64,000 nucleotides of DNA from Humulus lupulus (lineage: Eukaryota; Streptophyta; Magnoliopsida; Rosales; Cannabaceae). Where the stretch lies: the NCBI RefSeq assembly GCF_963169125.1, contig NC_084802.1, forward strand, positions 114,084,903 to 114,148,902. The letters are read 5' to 3'. Below the pieces are notes generated by a model. The model was given only the letters and a program-made list of their open reading frames with translations. It was not told the origin of the DNA and did no database searches. The position numbers were made by a program, and so were the translations under genes. Below, in pieces: positions 11,338 through 22,081 of the stretch; positions within the stretch are counted from its first letter, which is position 1; each line of letters starts with the position of its first letter.

Positions 11338-12611
11338 ATGGCACCCAAGAGTAGAGCAGGTAGAAATAAGGACAAGGGAAAGGGGCACGCATCTGCGTCT
11401 CAACCTAGGGAGGATAGTTCTGAGCATGAGTATGATGAGACTCGGTTTATCAATTTCAAGGCTCAGGAGCGGTATGAGAAATTTGTCAGGAAGCCTTTGA
11501 TTCCCGAGCGTGAAGTGGAATTTCAGTCTGAACCGTTTGCTCATCCGATTTTTGAACGGGTTCGGGCGAATCTCATGAATAGGAAATGGGGCGATTTTGT
11601 AACTAGACTGGCACAGGCTAATGTATCGTTGGTGTATGAGTTTTATGCGAACTTACGAGATAAACACAATGACACAGTCTTTGTTCGAGGGAAACGTGTG
11701 CCTTTCACTGCTGAAGCGATTAATAAGGTGTTCAAAGCCCCACATATAAAACAGGAGGAGGAGGAATATGCCCAGTTCTTGAATGGATCTATAGATTTTG
11801 CGGCTGTGGCTGATAAACTGTGCTTTGAAGGTGCTCCTTGGAATTTATCTGGCAGCCTCCCTAAAAGTATAGCATCATGCCAGCTTAAGATGGAGGCGAG
11901 ATTTTGGGCGTTCTTTGTGTGTGCTCGATTTATGCCAGTTAGTCATGTGTCTGATATGACTAAAGATCGAGCCTTATTGATGTACGCATTGATGCAGGGC
12001 ATGAGTGTTAATCCAGGTATTTGGATCAAGGCCAACATCAATTTCATTGAAAAAGGGCACACTATTGGAGGTTTAGCCCATGGATCTGTCATCATGATGT
12101 TGTGCTGTAAGGCTGGTGTCCCAGAGTTTGTTACTGATATCTATCATTCGCTGCAGCAACCGTTGTCCATTAATTTGATGAACGACTATCCTGAGCCTCT
12201 CTATATGTGCCGCAAGCCAGAAAAAAGGGAAAGCGCCGTGTGGAAGCTGATGTGGAGGAAGAAGCTGAACCAGTTTTATTGGGTGGCGGTAGCAATTCAA
12301 GCTTGCAGCAAGTTAATGAGAAGTTGGATTATCTAATCCAACAGAATCAATATGTGGTTCAGCAGCAGCATATGGTGAATTAGTATTTGGGCCAGCGATA
12401 TGATTATGAAGTGAGTCATGTGGCTCAATTAAACAATTTGGTGAACCGCTGGTCGCTAGATGATTCGGATCGCACTTATTTTGCTCCACCGTACTCTCCG
12501 TTTTACCCTCCGCCTCCACCCCCGTCCTTTGCTAGTTTTCCTGCACCTCAACCTCCGCAATCTCAGCCTTTCGAAGGTCCTTCGTTCCATCCACCACCAC
12601 CGCCATACTGA
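11338..12611 (+). pseudogene. Athila env-position ORF (putative plant transposon protein)
   Basis: Starts MAPKSRAGRNKDKGKG, a basic N-terminus. The core has FINFKAQERYEKFVRKPLIPERE, RKWGDFVTRLAQANVSLVYE, FYANLRDKHND, VFVRGKRVPFTAEAINKVF, which fits the widespread plant-transposon domain found downstream of pol in Athila elements. A frameshift near the A-run at 12219-12225 moves the reading to another frame (LQQVNEKLDYLIQQNQY), a TAG at 12381 follows, and the C-terminus is Pro-rich (FYPPPPPPSFASFPAPQPPQ). I see no signal peptide or membrane helix, so calling it envelope is not supported by sequence; its role is unknown. Confidence 0.8.
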
Positions 12612-13940
12612 TGTGGCTGATCAGGTAAGTTCTCTTCCTCTGTTCCTTTTTTTTATCACATTGGGGACAATGTGCGTCTTTAGTTTGGGGGGGGGGGAGC
12701 TTATTCTATTTTTATTTTTATTTTTGCGTTATTTAGTTTAGCTCTTAGTCTTTTGTTTGATTTTCCGTGTTGTTTAGTGTAATTGTTAAACCATCATTCG
12801 TGTCTGTTGTTGCTTTGGCTTTGCTCGTGAAAAGGAAATGGAATTCAACTGTGTGCTTGGTTCAATTGTTTTAGAGTTTAATTTAAAAGTTTTGTGGGAA
12901 ATTTTTAATATGTTTTGAAAATGCGACATTTTGGATTTTATTATATGTGTTTGACTAGGGTTGGTGGAATGACAATTTGAATTTGATAGAACTTGCATTA
13001 TTTGGCCTTTGAGGCGAAATCCTTGATGACATGTGTTTAGAAAAATGATTTAGGCAATTTTATTGGATCGATTGTGCCTTTCAAGCCAACCTTGATTTAA
13101 TTATCCTTAGTTACCCTTTTTTAGCCTTAAACTTTGTTTTTGTTCTTGATTATACTCTCTGAGCCTAAATTTCTTAACTTCATTACTTTTCCTTTTCCTT
13201 TGTTATCATACGCATATAATTTGTGGGAAAGTAGAATGGAAAATAGTGAGGTATTGGTATGATTTGAATGTAGTATGATTGTACAAAAAGAAGAGAGAGA
13301 GAAACAAATCAATTTGTCACACTCCTTGATTTTATTTATATAGAAAATATTAAGTTTGGGGGAGTGTGATTTGATTTCAAAAAATAAAAAAAATAAAAAA
13401 TTGATATGAAAAGAAAAGAAGAAAATGATGAAAGTGTTGTAATCTCTCTCTCTAATTGTATAAAAGGGTGATTTTTGGTGTGGTAAAGAGAAATTTGGCT
13501 GGTTTTAAGGTTTTATGCTTATGGTAATGATTGAGCCTAAATGACAATTTTATCTACCCTTGCCTAAGCCTAACGCTATAACCTGTGAAAGTCCTTTTGA
13601 TTTCAAAACACGTGTTATTGACATTAGTGGAGAAGGTCAAGTAATGCAAGCATATTGAAAAATTGGTTTGTGGAATTGTCTGGAAGGAGTTGAGCATATA
13701 TGATAGAGTCCAAATGTTGCAGTCATTTTCATGATATATTTTTTATTTCCCTAATTGAACTTTACAAATTGGACTTTAAGGCAATTGAGCTGAAATTCTG
13801 GTTATTATTATTGCAAATGAGATTTCATGAGTTTTGGCAAAGCAGTATAGATGGTAATGATGGTTTAGCTTGTTCGTTTTGTGTTTGTTTCGTTTTGTCA
13901 GTTTAACTTAGTATTTACTCGAGGGCGAGTAAAGAATTAG
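12612..13940 (+). other. 3' untranslated region of element A
   Basis: No gene. Contains the inverted repeat CACATTGGGGACAATGTG (12657-12674), two extra polypurine-like tracts (12683-12698, TTTGGGGG-type; 13351-13370, AAGTTTGGGGGAGTG) and a block at 13009-13130 that is conserved in element D. Short open frames here have no recognisable motif. Confidence 0.7.
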
Positions 13941-13952
13941 TTTGGGGGAGTT
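13941..13952 (+). other. polypurine tract of element A
   Basis: TTTGGGGGAGTT directly before the 3' LTR, the plus-strand DNA priming site. Element D has the same sequence at the same place. Confidence 0.85.
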
Positions 13953-15289
13953 TGATAAACGAGTTTTAGGCTCGTTTATGGTCCTAGTTTTTAGGCTATT
14001 TTTCATTAGTTAGGATTATTTTATTTCGGAATTATGCTCGTTTGTTCTTGTTTCAGGGTGATTAATGTTAAGTGTTGCAAATATTGAAAAGGAGCGAAAA
14101 TGGAATGAAATCGAGATGGATTGGTGAATTCTGTTGGTTCTGTAAGTAGCGCTACAACGCCACTAAGGGAGCGCCGTAGTGCTAGGAAGGAATTTTGAAG
14201 AAGTTGGTTCCTGACTTTAGCGCTACAGCGCTACAACATCAGCGCTACAGCGCTTGGACGCAGTTTTCAGGAAGTTGGTTCCTGACTTTAGCGCTACTAA
14301 AAGAGCGCTGTAGCGCTGGTGCCCAGATTTCCCCCATTTCGTCTCTTACTTTAGCGCTACAGCGCTACAAGGGTAGCGCTACAGTGCTGGTTTTGCGATT
14401 TCTGATATATCTGGTTATTTTTTATGGGCAATTCAGTCTTTTCTAGAGGGAATCTTTAGTAGGGCTTCTTGGGAAACATATAGGCGACTGAGACAAGGCT
14501 GAAGGGGATAACGACGGCTGGAGTAAGAACACCATATTGGAGGATTGATTGCTGGGTTTTTCATCTTTTTCTTTTAATTTTCATGTTTGTAATTGAACTA
14601 TCATATGGCTAGAATGAATATTTTAGGCTAAATTTTCTTTTAGGGCTTTTATGTGAATCTTTTGGAAACCCTTTTTATGGTTTAATGCAAAATTGATGTT
14701 CTTCTTCATCTCTTTGAATTCCTTGCAATCTGTATTATTTGTGCGATTATTGATTGATCACCTCTAATTGCTATTTTATGAATCAAATTGAAATCAGAAA
14801 AGTGAAATTTGATATGCTTTGATTTTTTGGATGCAAATTTAATTTAGAATGAAAGTATCTAGATTATTTGCCTAGTTTTCTGAGTTGCGTGGTTAATGCC
14901 TTCTACATGATTCAACTTACCATAGAAATATAGGAAGTTGTCATTTAGATTGAATTTCATAAATCCTGACCAGATTATGAATTGTCTTTGCAACTTATTC
15001 TTGAATAGGGAGAAGGGAATATAAATTATTGCATTAGGAAATAAAGGGTGGAAAATAGAGGATCATAATTGTCCTAATTGTATCTTCTCTGTTAATTTGT
15101 TTAATTCATTATTGTGCTTCGTTAGTATTTTTCTTAGTTTAAAATCACTGAAAATTGTTTAATCAAATAGAATTAAAAGATTGATTGATTGGTAATTGAT
15201 AAAGCAGTCCTTGAGGACGATACTTGGTTTTTACCATTTTATTACGAATTGCGACTGTGTGCACTTGCATAGCTATAAATTTCGCAACA
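13953..15289 (+). repeat. 3' LTR of element A
   Basis: Begins TGATAAACGAG directly after the polypurine tract and ends TTCGCAACA before the GCTGG duplication. It carries an expanded palindrome cluster: copies at 14148, 14170, 14219, 14241, 14304, 14353 and 14375 plus half-sites. About 106 bp more than the 5' LTR, all of it in this cluster. Confidence 0.95.
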
Positions 15290-15294
15290 GCTGG
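15290..15294. repeat. target site duplication, right (GCTGG)
   Basis: Identical to 3570-3574. Confidence 0.95.
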
Positions 15295-16098
15295 AGACAG
15301 TCTGGCTGAACGTTTTTCTTCAGGAGAAGTCTCCTCATGAACCCATTCAGCGTGACCATCATTTGAGTGTGGTTCTGCTGGAGTTGTTTTCTTCTTTCGC
15401 TCAGAAAGGGCTCTGAAACCCTGGATAGACCATAATTTTTGAGGTTGGCCACAGCAAAAAGATGGGCAGCCATTTTCATCGAAGGGTCCAAATCAAGGAA
15501 GACATCCACCAGCACCACCTCCGACTCAAGGACGTCAGGGATTGTAAATTTCTTTGAACAACCAACTCATCTATCAATATAAATATAAGGTCCATAATTG
15601 CAAGCTCAATGTAAAAGAAAAGACTTGAAGTACTTACTTGGAGAGTATTGCAAGAAATTGTGTTAGAAATAGATCCTTCGATCAAAGAGAACTGAGAGTT
15701 GGCCTTCTGCAAAAAGTAGAAGCCCTTTGACATGGGAGTTGCCATGAGGTTGTATATTAAATGCACCTCTTGGGTCGTGGGAGCGCGACCATTGAGCTTC
15801 ATGAACGCAATGTACATGCAGCTCTGGGTCAACAAATAGTTAGGTTCCAGCTGAAGTGGAGCAAGGTCAAAGTTGTTCAGGATCATGATGAAGAACCGGC
15901 GTAGAGGAATGGTGCCACCCGACTTGAAAATATGTTCGCAAAAAGCGATGTAGCCCTGCGGTGGATTGTTAGCCCAACACTTATTGGGCGGTACATACAG
16001 TTTGTACCCCTTACCAATATGGTACTTCTCTAACATCTCTAGCAGCATGTTCTCCGAAATATTGGAGACAATGGTGGACGCCAATAGAGGACCAGAGT
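15295..16098 (-). pseudogene. Tat antisense additional ORF, 5' half
   Basis: Read downwards from 16098: LLASTIVSNISENMLLEMLEKY, YKLYVPPNKCWANNPP, YIAFCEHIFKSGGTIPLRRFF, LNNFDLAPLQLEPNYLLTQSC, APTTQEVHLIYNLMATPMSKGFYFLQKA. The G-G-x-x-x-L-x-x-F-F and F-x-LAPxQLxPN pattern is that of the putative gypsy-type transposon family. After a gap of about 70 bases that may be an intron, VVLVDVFLDLDPSMKMAAHLF continues to the element A insertion. The homologous + copy is at 43858-44580. The 5' end is cut by the LTR at 16099; the apparent start MGHYNSG uses LTR bases and is false. No frame breaks are visible within the 5' exon. Confidence 0.65.
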
Positions 16099-18555
16099 TG
16101 TAATGCCCCAAATTTCCTAATAAGGTTTTGGACCTTGATTACGCGGCTGGAAGGGCCATAATTGATTAAATATGCTTTTAAATGATTACGTGCATGTTTA
16201 TAAGAATTATATTATAATATGATGTTAAATGCATGCATGTAGGTCCACATTTCATAAGAGGGATATTTTGGTAATTTGGCCCGTTGAGGGCAGGATTGTG
16301 TATTGTGGTGCATGTTTGTGATTAATTGATAAGGCCACATCATAATGTTGATTTGTTCGAGCCATTCGGCATGAGAGGATCTTTGGGTAACAAGTTAGCT
16401 GTTTGGTCATAACAGGTTTGAGTTCGGAGCCCGGGGTGAGTCTCGGGGTGATTTGATGACTAAAGCATTACCGGGAATAAAAGGGTAATGGGATGTAATT
16501 TTATTGGTATTTGAGACTAACGGGGATTGGAGGGCGTTAATTATGATTAACGAGATAGGTGGATATGGACGGTTTTACCCTTGGGAGTCTTTAGAAACTT
16601 TTATTTGACCTAGGGACATTTTAGTCTTTTTACCTCTAGGATTGGTATAAGGGCTGAAGGTTGTAGAAAATGGAACCAAAATAGAGTTTGGTTACCTCCC
16701 TCATGATCTTCATCTTCCTCTTCTCCTTCCTTTGAATGAAGAAACAAATTTGGGGATTCAAGCTTGGAGATTAAAGCTTGAGGTCTTAGACTGGTGTTCA
16801 TCCATTGAAGTGGTTTCAATTCAAGCTTAAGGTAAGGTTCTAGTTCCATTTTATAGTGTTTTGCCCTATTTTTGTGCTGGTTTTAAAGTTTGGAGTTTTA
16901 ATAATTGAATGGGGAATTTGAGGAAGTTTTGATTGGTGTAAAGCTTGGGTTTTGATTGTTATATGGTGGATTAGTTGTGGTAATAATTGGTGACTTTGCT
17001 TAGTGATGTTGGAGGAGTTATAATGAGGTTTTAAAATGAGTTCGAAGTGGAAAAATTGGGGTTTTTGGCTGAGCTTCAGGTGGGGCCGCGGCTCTGTTCT
17101 AGAGCGCTGCGGCCCAAGCTTGTTGAAGAAGAAGGTGGTGCTAAAGGGGCCTAAGGGCCGCGACGCATGGGGAAGGGTCGCGACGCTTGAGGTGGGTTGC
17201 CTCTGTTTTTGGCTAAGAGCTGCGACGCTTGGGGAAGGGCCGCGGCGCTTGAGGGCCATTTTGGCCAAAAGTGTGTTTTTAACTTAGGGATTCAAACCTT
17301 AGGCCTCGGGATCGATCCTACTACCCGGTTTAGTGAGATTCAATGTCTCGGAGGCTAGGTCTTGGTCTAGGAACCTTATATTATTCATTTTATTGATGGA
17401 ATCCCATAATTGGTTATGATTAGGTAACTGCTAAGGAACTAAAAGACAGATTGTTCTCAAGGGTCGTTCTTATATTAATTCTCGCTCGAACCAGAGGTAA
17501 GAAAATTGCGCCCTATATGTGACATGCATGGCTATTCATGAGGCATGTTGAATGTTTAAATGTGGACATGGGTTGAATATTGAATGCTTACAAATCTTTC
17601 TCACTTGTATATGGCATTGGCTGAATAGTCATAATTGGCAATGGTGTCAGTATCAACTATGAAGTTGTGCCTCATTAGTCAAGTACAGCAGTGGTACTGA
17701 GCACTGGTCACATGTGATTAACTCATAAGTCAAGAAATACTTTAGCATTTTAACGCAAGCCAATAAAGATTAGATTTAATCGACATCTGCATCGAATGAC
17801 TCGAATGAGCATTAATTCCGGACCGAGCTCAAGTTCGATGAATACTATAAGGGCATGTCTAGCCAAAGGCTAGTCATTTTGAGTCAGGGCCAGCGAGCCC
17901 CAGTGACTGTTTACTCACATGGCTATGGATGTCGAGGCCTGTAGTGACTTACTCATTAGTCCCTCGTTTGTTTAAGCTAGTGACTTACTCATCAGTCACT
18001 CATCTGATTAAGGCTATAAGCCTCAGTATGGTTAATAGAACCTCAAGTGTTAAATCACTCATTTGTTCAGAGCAATAAGCTCTGTATGATTATCATGATC
18101 ATCATTTGATATTATATACTTGCGTTATTGTGTTTTCTTGCTGGGCATTGGCTCATGGGTGCTATGTGGTGCAGGTAAAGGGAAAGAAAAGCTCACCCAA
18201 CCTTGAGTGGAGAGCTTAGGTGGTGATGTGTACATATGGGGCCGCTTGACCACCATGACCAAGGAGTTCTCAAGGGAACTAGGGGGTTTACCCTATTTTG
18301 GCCGCTTAGATTGGCGGGTTGTAAATTTCAAACTGTAATGACCATTTTGCATTGTAAATAACTTGTAAATGTTTTTGTCGGCCCATGAACAGTTTTATGT
18401 TTTAAATAAAATATATCATTTCCTTTTGATTATTTTTCCACCTTAACTTCTTAATAACACCTAGAAGTACGTTTTTAACGGAAGAACTTGGGTACCGAGT
18501 TAAATTCACTGTTCAACATTCACCGGAACGGTCTTGGGGTAACCAGGGCGTTACA
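16099..18555 (+). repeat. 5' LTR of chromovirus C
   Basis: Begins TGTAATGCCCCAAATT and ends CCAGGGCGTTACA, directly followed by a tRNA-Met primer site. Length 2457 bp, in the range of Tekay/Del-type chromoviruses. Contains a GC palindrome cluster (17082-17254) and the conserved TTGCTGGGCATTGGCTCA block (18138-18155) with GTGCAGGTAAAG after it. Its 3' partner LTR is not in the window; the LTR at 34425 is related but clearly diverged. Confidence 0.9.
17082..17254. repeat. GC palindrome cluster GGGTCGCGACGCTT in LTR of C
   Basis: Repeated near-palindromes at 17082 (GGGGCCGCGGCTC), 17101 (AGAGCGCTGCGGCCC), 17155 (GGGCCGCGACGC), 17175 (GGGTCGCGACGCTTGAGG), about 17217 (GAGCTGCGACGCTTGGGG) and 17237 (GGGCCGCGGCGCTTGAGG). 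The rest of the LTR is AT-rich, so the cluster stands out. Element D carries the same motif. Confidence 0.85.
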
Positions 18556-18558
18556 ACT

Positions 18559-18570
18559 TGGTATCAGAGC
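18559..18570 (+). other. primer binding site, initiator tRNA-Met type
   Basis: TGGTATCAGAGC lies three bases after the LTR end and is the standard primer site of chromoviruses. Confidence 0.9.
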
Positions 18571-18956
18571 GTGCCAAGGTTTAGGGTTCCTGTAGACTGG
18601 CTGAGCATGTACACTCACCACTGAAGACAAGCTCAACTCATGGTTTGGTAACTATTTATGTAGTTATATGTATAACTGCTTAAGTCTATGCCTTGAATAA
18701 TGCATCTTCAGCAGCAGTGTGCTAAATAGTAATGATATTGCTGGAACATACTCATTAGTATTGTTTATTGTGAATTATTATTTGATACATGTTAAGTGCT
18801 AAATGCTATGATCATGTATTCATCTGTATATTTGTATGACTGTGGAAAATGATAGTTTTCTGCTTGTTCTTGGATTGTAAGGCAGCAAGAGGTTTAGTTA
18901 TCACTACCTGACTGGCCGTATTGTCTATTGTTTCAGCAAGGTATAAGTTGATAAGA
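18571..18956 (+). other. leader of chromovirus C
   Basis: Non-coding leader between the primer site and the gag start; no gene or repeat recognised. Confidence 0.5.
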
Positions 18957-20118
18957 ATGAATCCGGGACAAACAGATTCCTCTGCTGGCCAGGGTTATCA
19001 AGCCCAGGATAATAATAATCAGGGTCAGGAGAATGACCAAGGCCAGATTCCTTAGCTAGCTCCTGAGAACTGGCAACAATTATTCAATGATCTGCAGGCC
19101 ACAATATTGTGGTAGGGAGAAGAACTTCGCCTCTTGAGACAACAACAAGTTCCTCAAGCATCTAGTGTACATGAGGCACCTTCCATATTAGTTCCAGTAG
19201 CTGCCAGAGGTTGGTAATAATTGGGAGCCTCTCTATGAAAGGTTTAGGAAGCAATAACCTCCAGTATTTGAATGTAGTACAGAGCCTGCTAAGGTAGAGC
19301 AGTGGATGAGCATGATTACTACCATCCTGGATTTCATAAGGGTGGCTGGTAATGAGAGGGTGGCCTGTGCCACTTACATGCTTCGGGAGGCTGCACGAAT
19401 TTTGTGGGAAGTTATATTCCAAACCAGAAACATTAATGCCCTAAGTTGGGAAGAGTTTCAGACTCTGTTCAATGAAAAGTATTACAACGATGCCATCAGG
19501 GCGGCAAAAGCTGTGGAATTTATCAGGTTACTTTAGGGGAGTTTATCAGTGACTGAGTATGCCCTGAAGTTTGATCGATTGGCAAAGTTTTCCATGGAAC
19601 TGGTGCCCACTGATGGGACCAGAAGGGAGAGATTTCTCCAGGGGCTACAACCTAGATTAGCCTGAGATGTTTTCATTACCACTGTGGCAGGGTTACTACT
19701 TATGCACAGGTGGTTAAGAATGCACTAGCAATTGAGAGTGCAGAGAACAAGATCTGGCGAGATAATGCACCCAGAAAGGAGTTTAGGATAATAGGTTCTC
19801 CTTTTGTGGGTTCTGGTAGGGGTGGAGGCCCAAGCGATAAGAAGAGGAAGGTTCCTGACACCTTCCCAGTTCCAGGTCTTGATAGGCGACCCCGTTGTGT
19901 TTCAATGGGTGGTCAAGGTGGTAGTGAAGCCTGGAAGACTCTTCCTAAAGGCCCTAGATGTAAGAGGCATCATTTGGATGAGTGTAGGGAAAAGGCCTGC
20001 TATTGTGTGGAACAGTAGGTCATTTTAAGAAGGATTGCCCTAAGGCGAGAAAGGAAGAACCCAGGAAAGCGGACAGCTCGAGTGTTTGCATTGACATAAG
20101 TAGAAGTTGAGGCCTCTC
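18957..20118 (+). pseudogene. gag: gag of chromovirus C (5' part of split element)
   Basis: Starts MNPGQTDSSAGQGYQAQDNN. Gag motifs appear across frames: PPVFEC, FIRVAGNERVACATYMLREA, WEVIFQTRNINALSWEEF, FNEKYYNDAIRAAK, LSVTEYALKFDRLAKF and MELVPTDGTRRERFLQGL. The C-terminal part is basic (GRGGGPSDKKRK) and leads into a zinc knuckle that is broken by a frameshift near 20008. Several stops and frame changes make it non-functional. It is interrupted at 20118 by element E and continues as protease at 29770. Confidence 0.85.
20114..20118. repeat. target site duplication of element E, left (CTCTC)
   Basis: CTCTC before the E LTR; TTCTC follows the other LTR at 29770-29774, one substitution apart. 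Removing E and one copy joins the host gag and protease in the order seen in element B around 31000-31020. Confidence 0.8.
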
Positions 20119-22045
20119 TGTAATGACCCAACTACTCTAGACTTTGGACCATTAATGATTACTATACATAGACACTAATATTTAATGAAACTTACAAGTG
20201 AAATAATCATAACTTCATTAAAAACTTGTAAAACGAATGTTAAACTACATAAAATTTAAAATAGGATATGGGATCCCATTGTTTTAAAAATTAGAACATA
20301 ACATAATTTTAAATAAATGGATTACATAATAAAGTGCGGAAAATACATATAAAATTTAAAGAGACTTCATCCTCGAATCGAACACTCGGTCCATCGATTC
20401 CATCCCGCCTCAATACACATCCCCAAGCTTCCAAGAACCTTTCCTGCCACCAAAGCTATTTTCCTGCACATATTAAACATAAAGGAATGAGCCTAATGCC
20501 CAGCAAGGAAAATCTAACACATAAATCATGTACATAATATTCATATCAACATATTCTAAAACATATCATAACATAAGTCATATATACTATAATGGCCATT
20601 ATTACTTGGGGTCCTATAAACTAAACAAGTCATATGCCCATTAGATTTGTGGGGCTTGCTAGCTAAGCAAGTCATATGCCCATAAATTTATTGGGGCTTG
20701 TTAGTTGTACAGGTCATATGCCCAAGTCTACAAACATACATAACACACAAATCATAAGTTAACATAACACATAAATCATAAGATAACATATGGCATAACA
20801 CATAATATCCTATCCTATTTTCCTTACCAAAAGTTCCGGGATATGAGAACAGGTTTGGGACTTTGGAACACTCCTAAAAACCATCAATGAAAGGGTGAGT
20901 ATACTGAAGAAAAAGGAATGAAAAGAATGGATAAACTATACCATCAAGAATATACTTACCAAAAACCTTATGTTCAAGATCTTAGATTTCCTATCCAAAA
21001 ATAAAGAATAAAGTTAGGGTGCTGAGTAGAAAACTATAAGAACTTTAAGGAAAACAATACCAAAAATAAACTAGAGTTTGGAAAACCTTGAATGCTTCTA
21101 TGACCGATCTAAACCTCAAACCGAAATGTGCTATAAACCTTACTTCCCAAGTGTTTGGTAAGCTTATAATGATTAAGTTTATAATCCCCAACCCAAGTGT
21201 TTACACTCTCAAAACTAACCTAGCAGCTTCCAGCCTCTGAACTTAGCTTGATGAATGAAAATATGGATGGGTACTAGGTCCTATTTATAGAGTTCAAGAA
21301 TGAAAGATCTTCATTTAACTTGAGTAAAATAACGACTTTTTAAGTGAAAAATATTTGAATTATCGTTCAGCAGAGGCTGAAGACTCGGTCAGAAAGATGC
21401 TGGACTTATCAAGAGGTTAAAGATTAAAATGAGAACGTTTTCAAAGACATTCAAAAATATACTAAGGGAGCCGATATATCGCCCCTTGTAGGCGATATAT
21501 CACTTGGGCCAGCATGCCCGAGGCTCGTCGAGGTGATCGTGCGAAGTTACGTGTTTTTCGTATCCCCGTACTGTGATATATCGCCCCCTATAGCTGTGAT
21601 ATATCGGCATACGCTGGATATTTAAACAAGAAATTGCACAATTTCAGCTTAATTTGAATTGAGTAAACAACCTTGACTAAGTCCTCTAACATTTTCAAAG
21701 CTGCTGACAGACCCTAGGATATTCAAATATTACTCTTAATAAACTTATTCCTCAAAAATACTTAATTATCATTAAACATACACATGACAAGTGTTACTTT
21801 CTTATTGGGTCTATCTAAACCTTATAATATAATAAATATCACCATCAATATCAGTCATATTAATCAAACCTTAGGTTAAAATTAATATTCTTAAACTATA
21901 GGTTAAACTTAGAAAATCTACAAGTGTTACTATGAGTGTCCAAATAAATCCCGGTCTGAACCAAAATCCACAGTTATAAAAATACTACTACAATTACTAT
22001 TATTACTATTATCTAACTAGCTAAGTAAAGTTCTTGGACTCTACA
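20119..22045 (-). repeat. 3' LTR of chromovirus E
   Basis: On the minus strand it begins TGTAGAGTCC and ends GGGTCATTACA. Length 1927 bp. Contains the GATATATCG palindrome cluster (21470-21607) and, on the minus strand, CCTTGCTGGGCATTAGGCTCA (ending near 20490), about 345-370 bp from the LTR end. Confidence 0.95.
21470..21607. repeat. GATATATCG palindrome cluster in LTR of E
   Basis: CCGATATATCGCCCC near 21471, GGCGATATATCAC at 21491, GTGATATATCGCCCCC near 21572 and GTGATATATCGGC near 21596. The four sites are arranged as two pairs about 80 bp apart. The second LTR has the same cluster at 29194-29330. Confidence 0.85.
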
Positions 22046-22061
22046 ATTCTCCCCTACTAAA
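22046..22061 (-). other. polypurine tract of chromovirus E
   Basis: On the minus strand TTAGTAGGGGAGAAT directly precedes the 3' LTR, after the conserved TTTCGAGGACGAAATTC segment that also precedes the tract in element B. Confidence 0.8.
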
Positions 22062-22081
22062 AAGAATTTCGTCCTCGAAAT

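Larger units (their letters stand above)
3575..15289 (+). mobile_element. Athila-type Ty3/gypsy element A
   Basis: Complete 11.7 kb LTR retrotransposon: 5' LTR (3575-4805), tRNA-Asp-type primer site (4812-4829), gag-protease-RT-RNase H-integrase (4946-10341), a second ORF (11338-12611) in the position where Athila elements carry an env-like gene, polypurine tract (13941-13952) and 3' LTR (13953-15289). Perfect GCTGG target duplication. It sits inside the antisense ORF of a Tat element. The two LTRs differ by only a few substitutions in the first 250 bases, so insertion was recent, but gag-pol has stops at 6044 and 9709 and a frameshift near 7550, and the second ORF has a frameshift and a stop, so it cannot encode a full set of proteins. 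Confidence 0.95.

Noticed and set aside
11338..12336. Host plant gene
   Set aside because: It lies between pol and the 3' LTR of a complete element with a target duplication and matches the usual Athila second-ORF domain.
11338..12611. Viral envelope gene
   Set aside because: No signal peptide, cleavage site or membrane segment is visible; only position suggests it.
3770..14388. AGCGCT repeats as a CRISPR array
   Set aside because: Repeat units are short palindromes with irregular spacing inside LTRs of a plant element; no spacers of constant size and no cas genes.
15273..16111. Start of the antisense ORF at MGHYNSG (16111)
   Set aside because: The first codons use bases of the LTR that begins at 16099; the true 5' end is lost.
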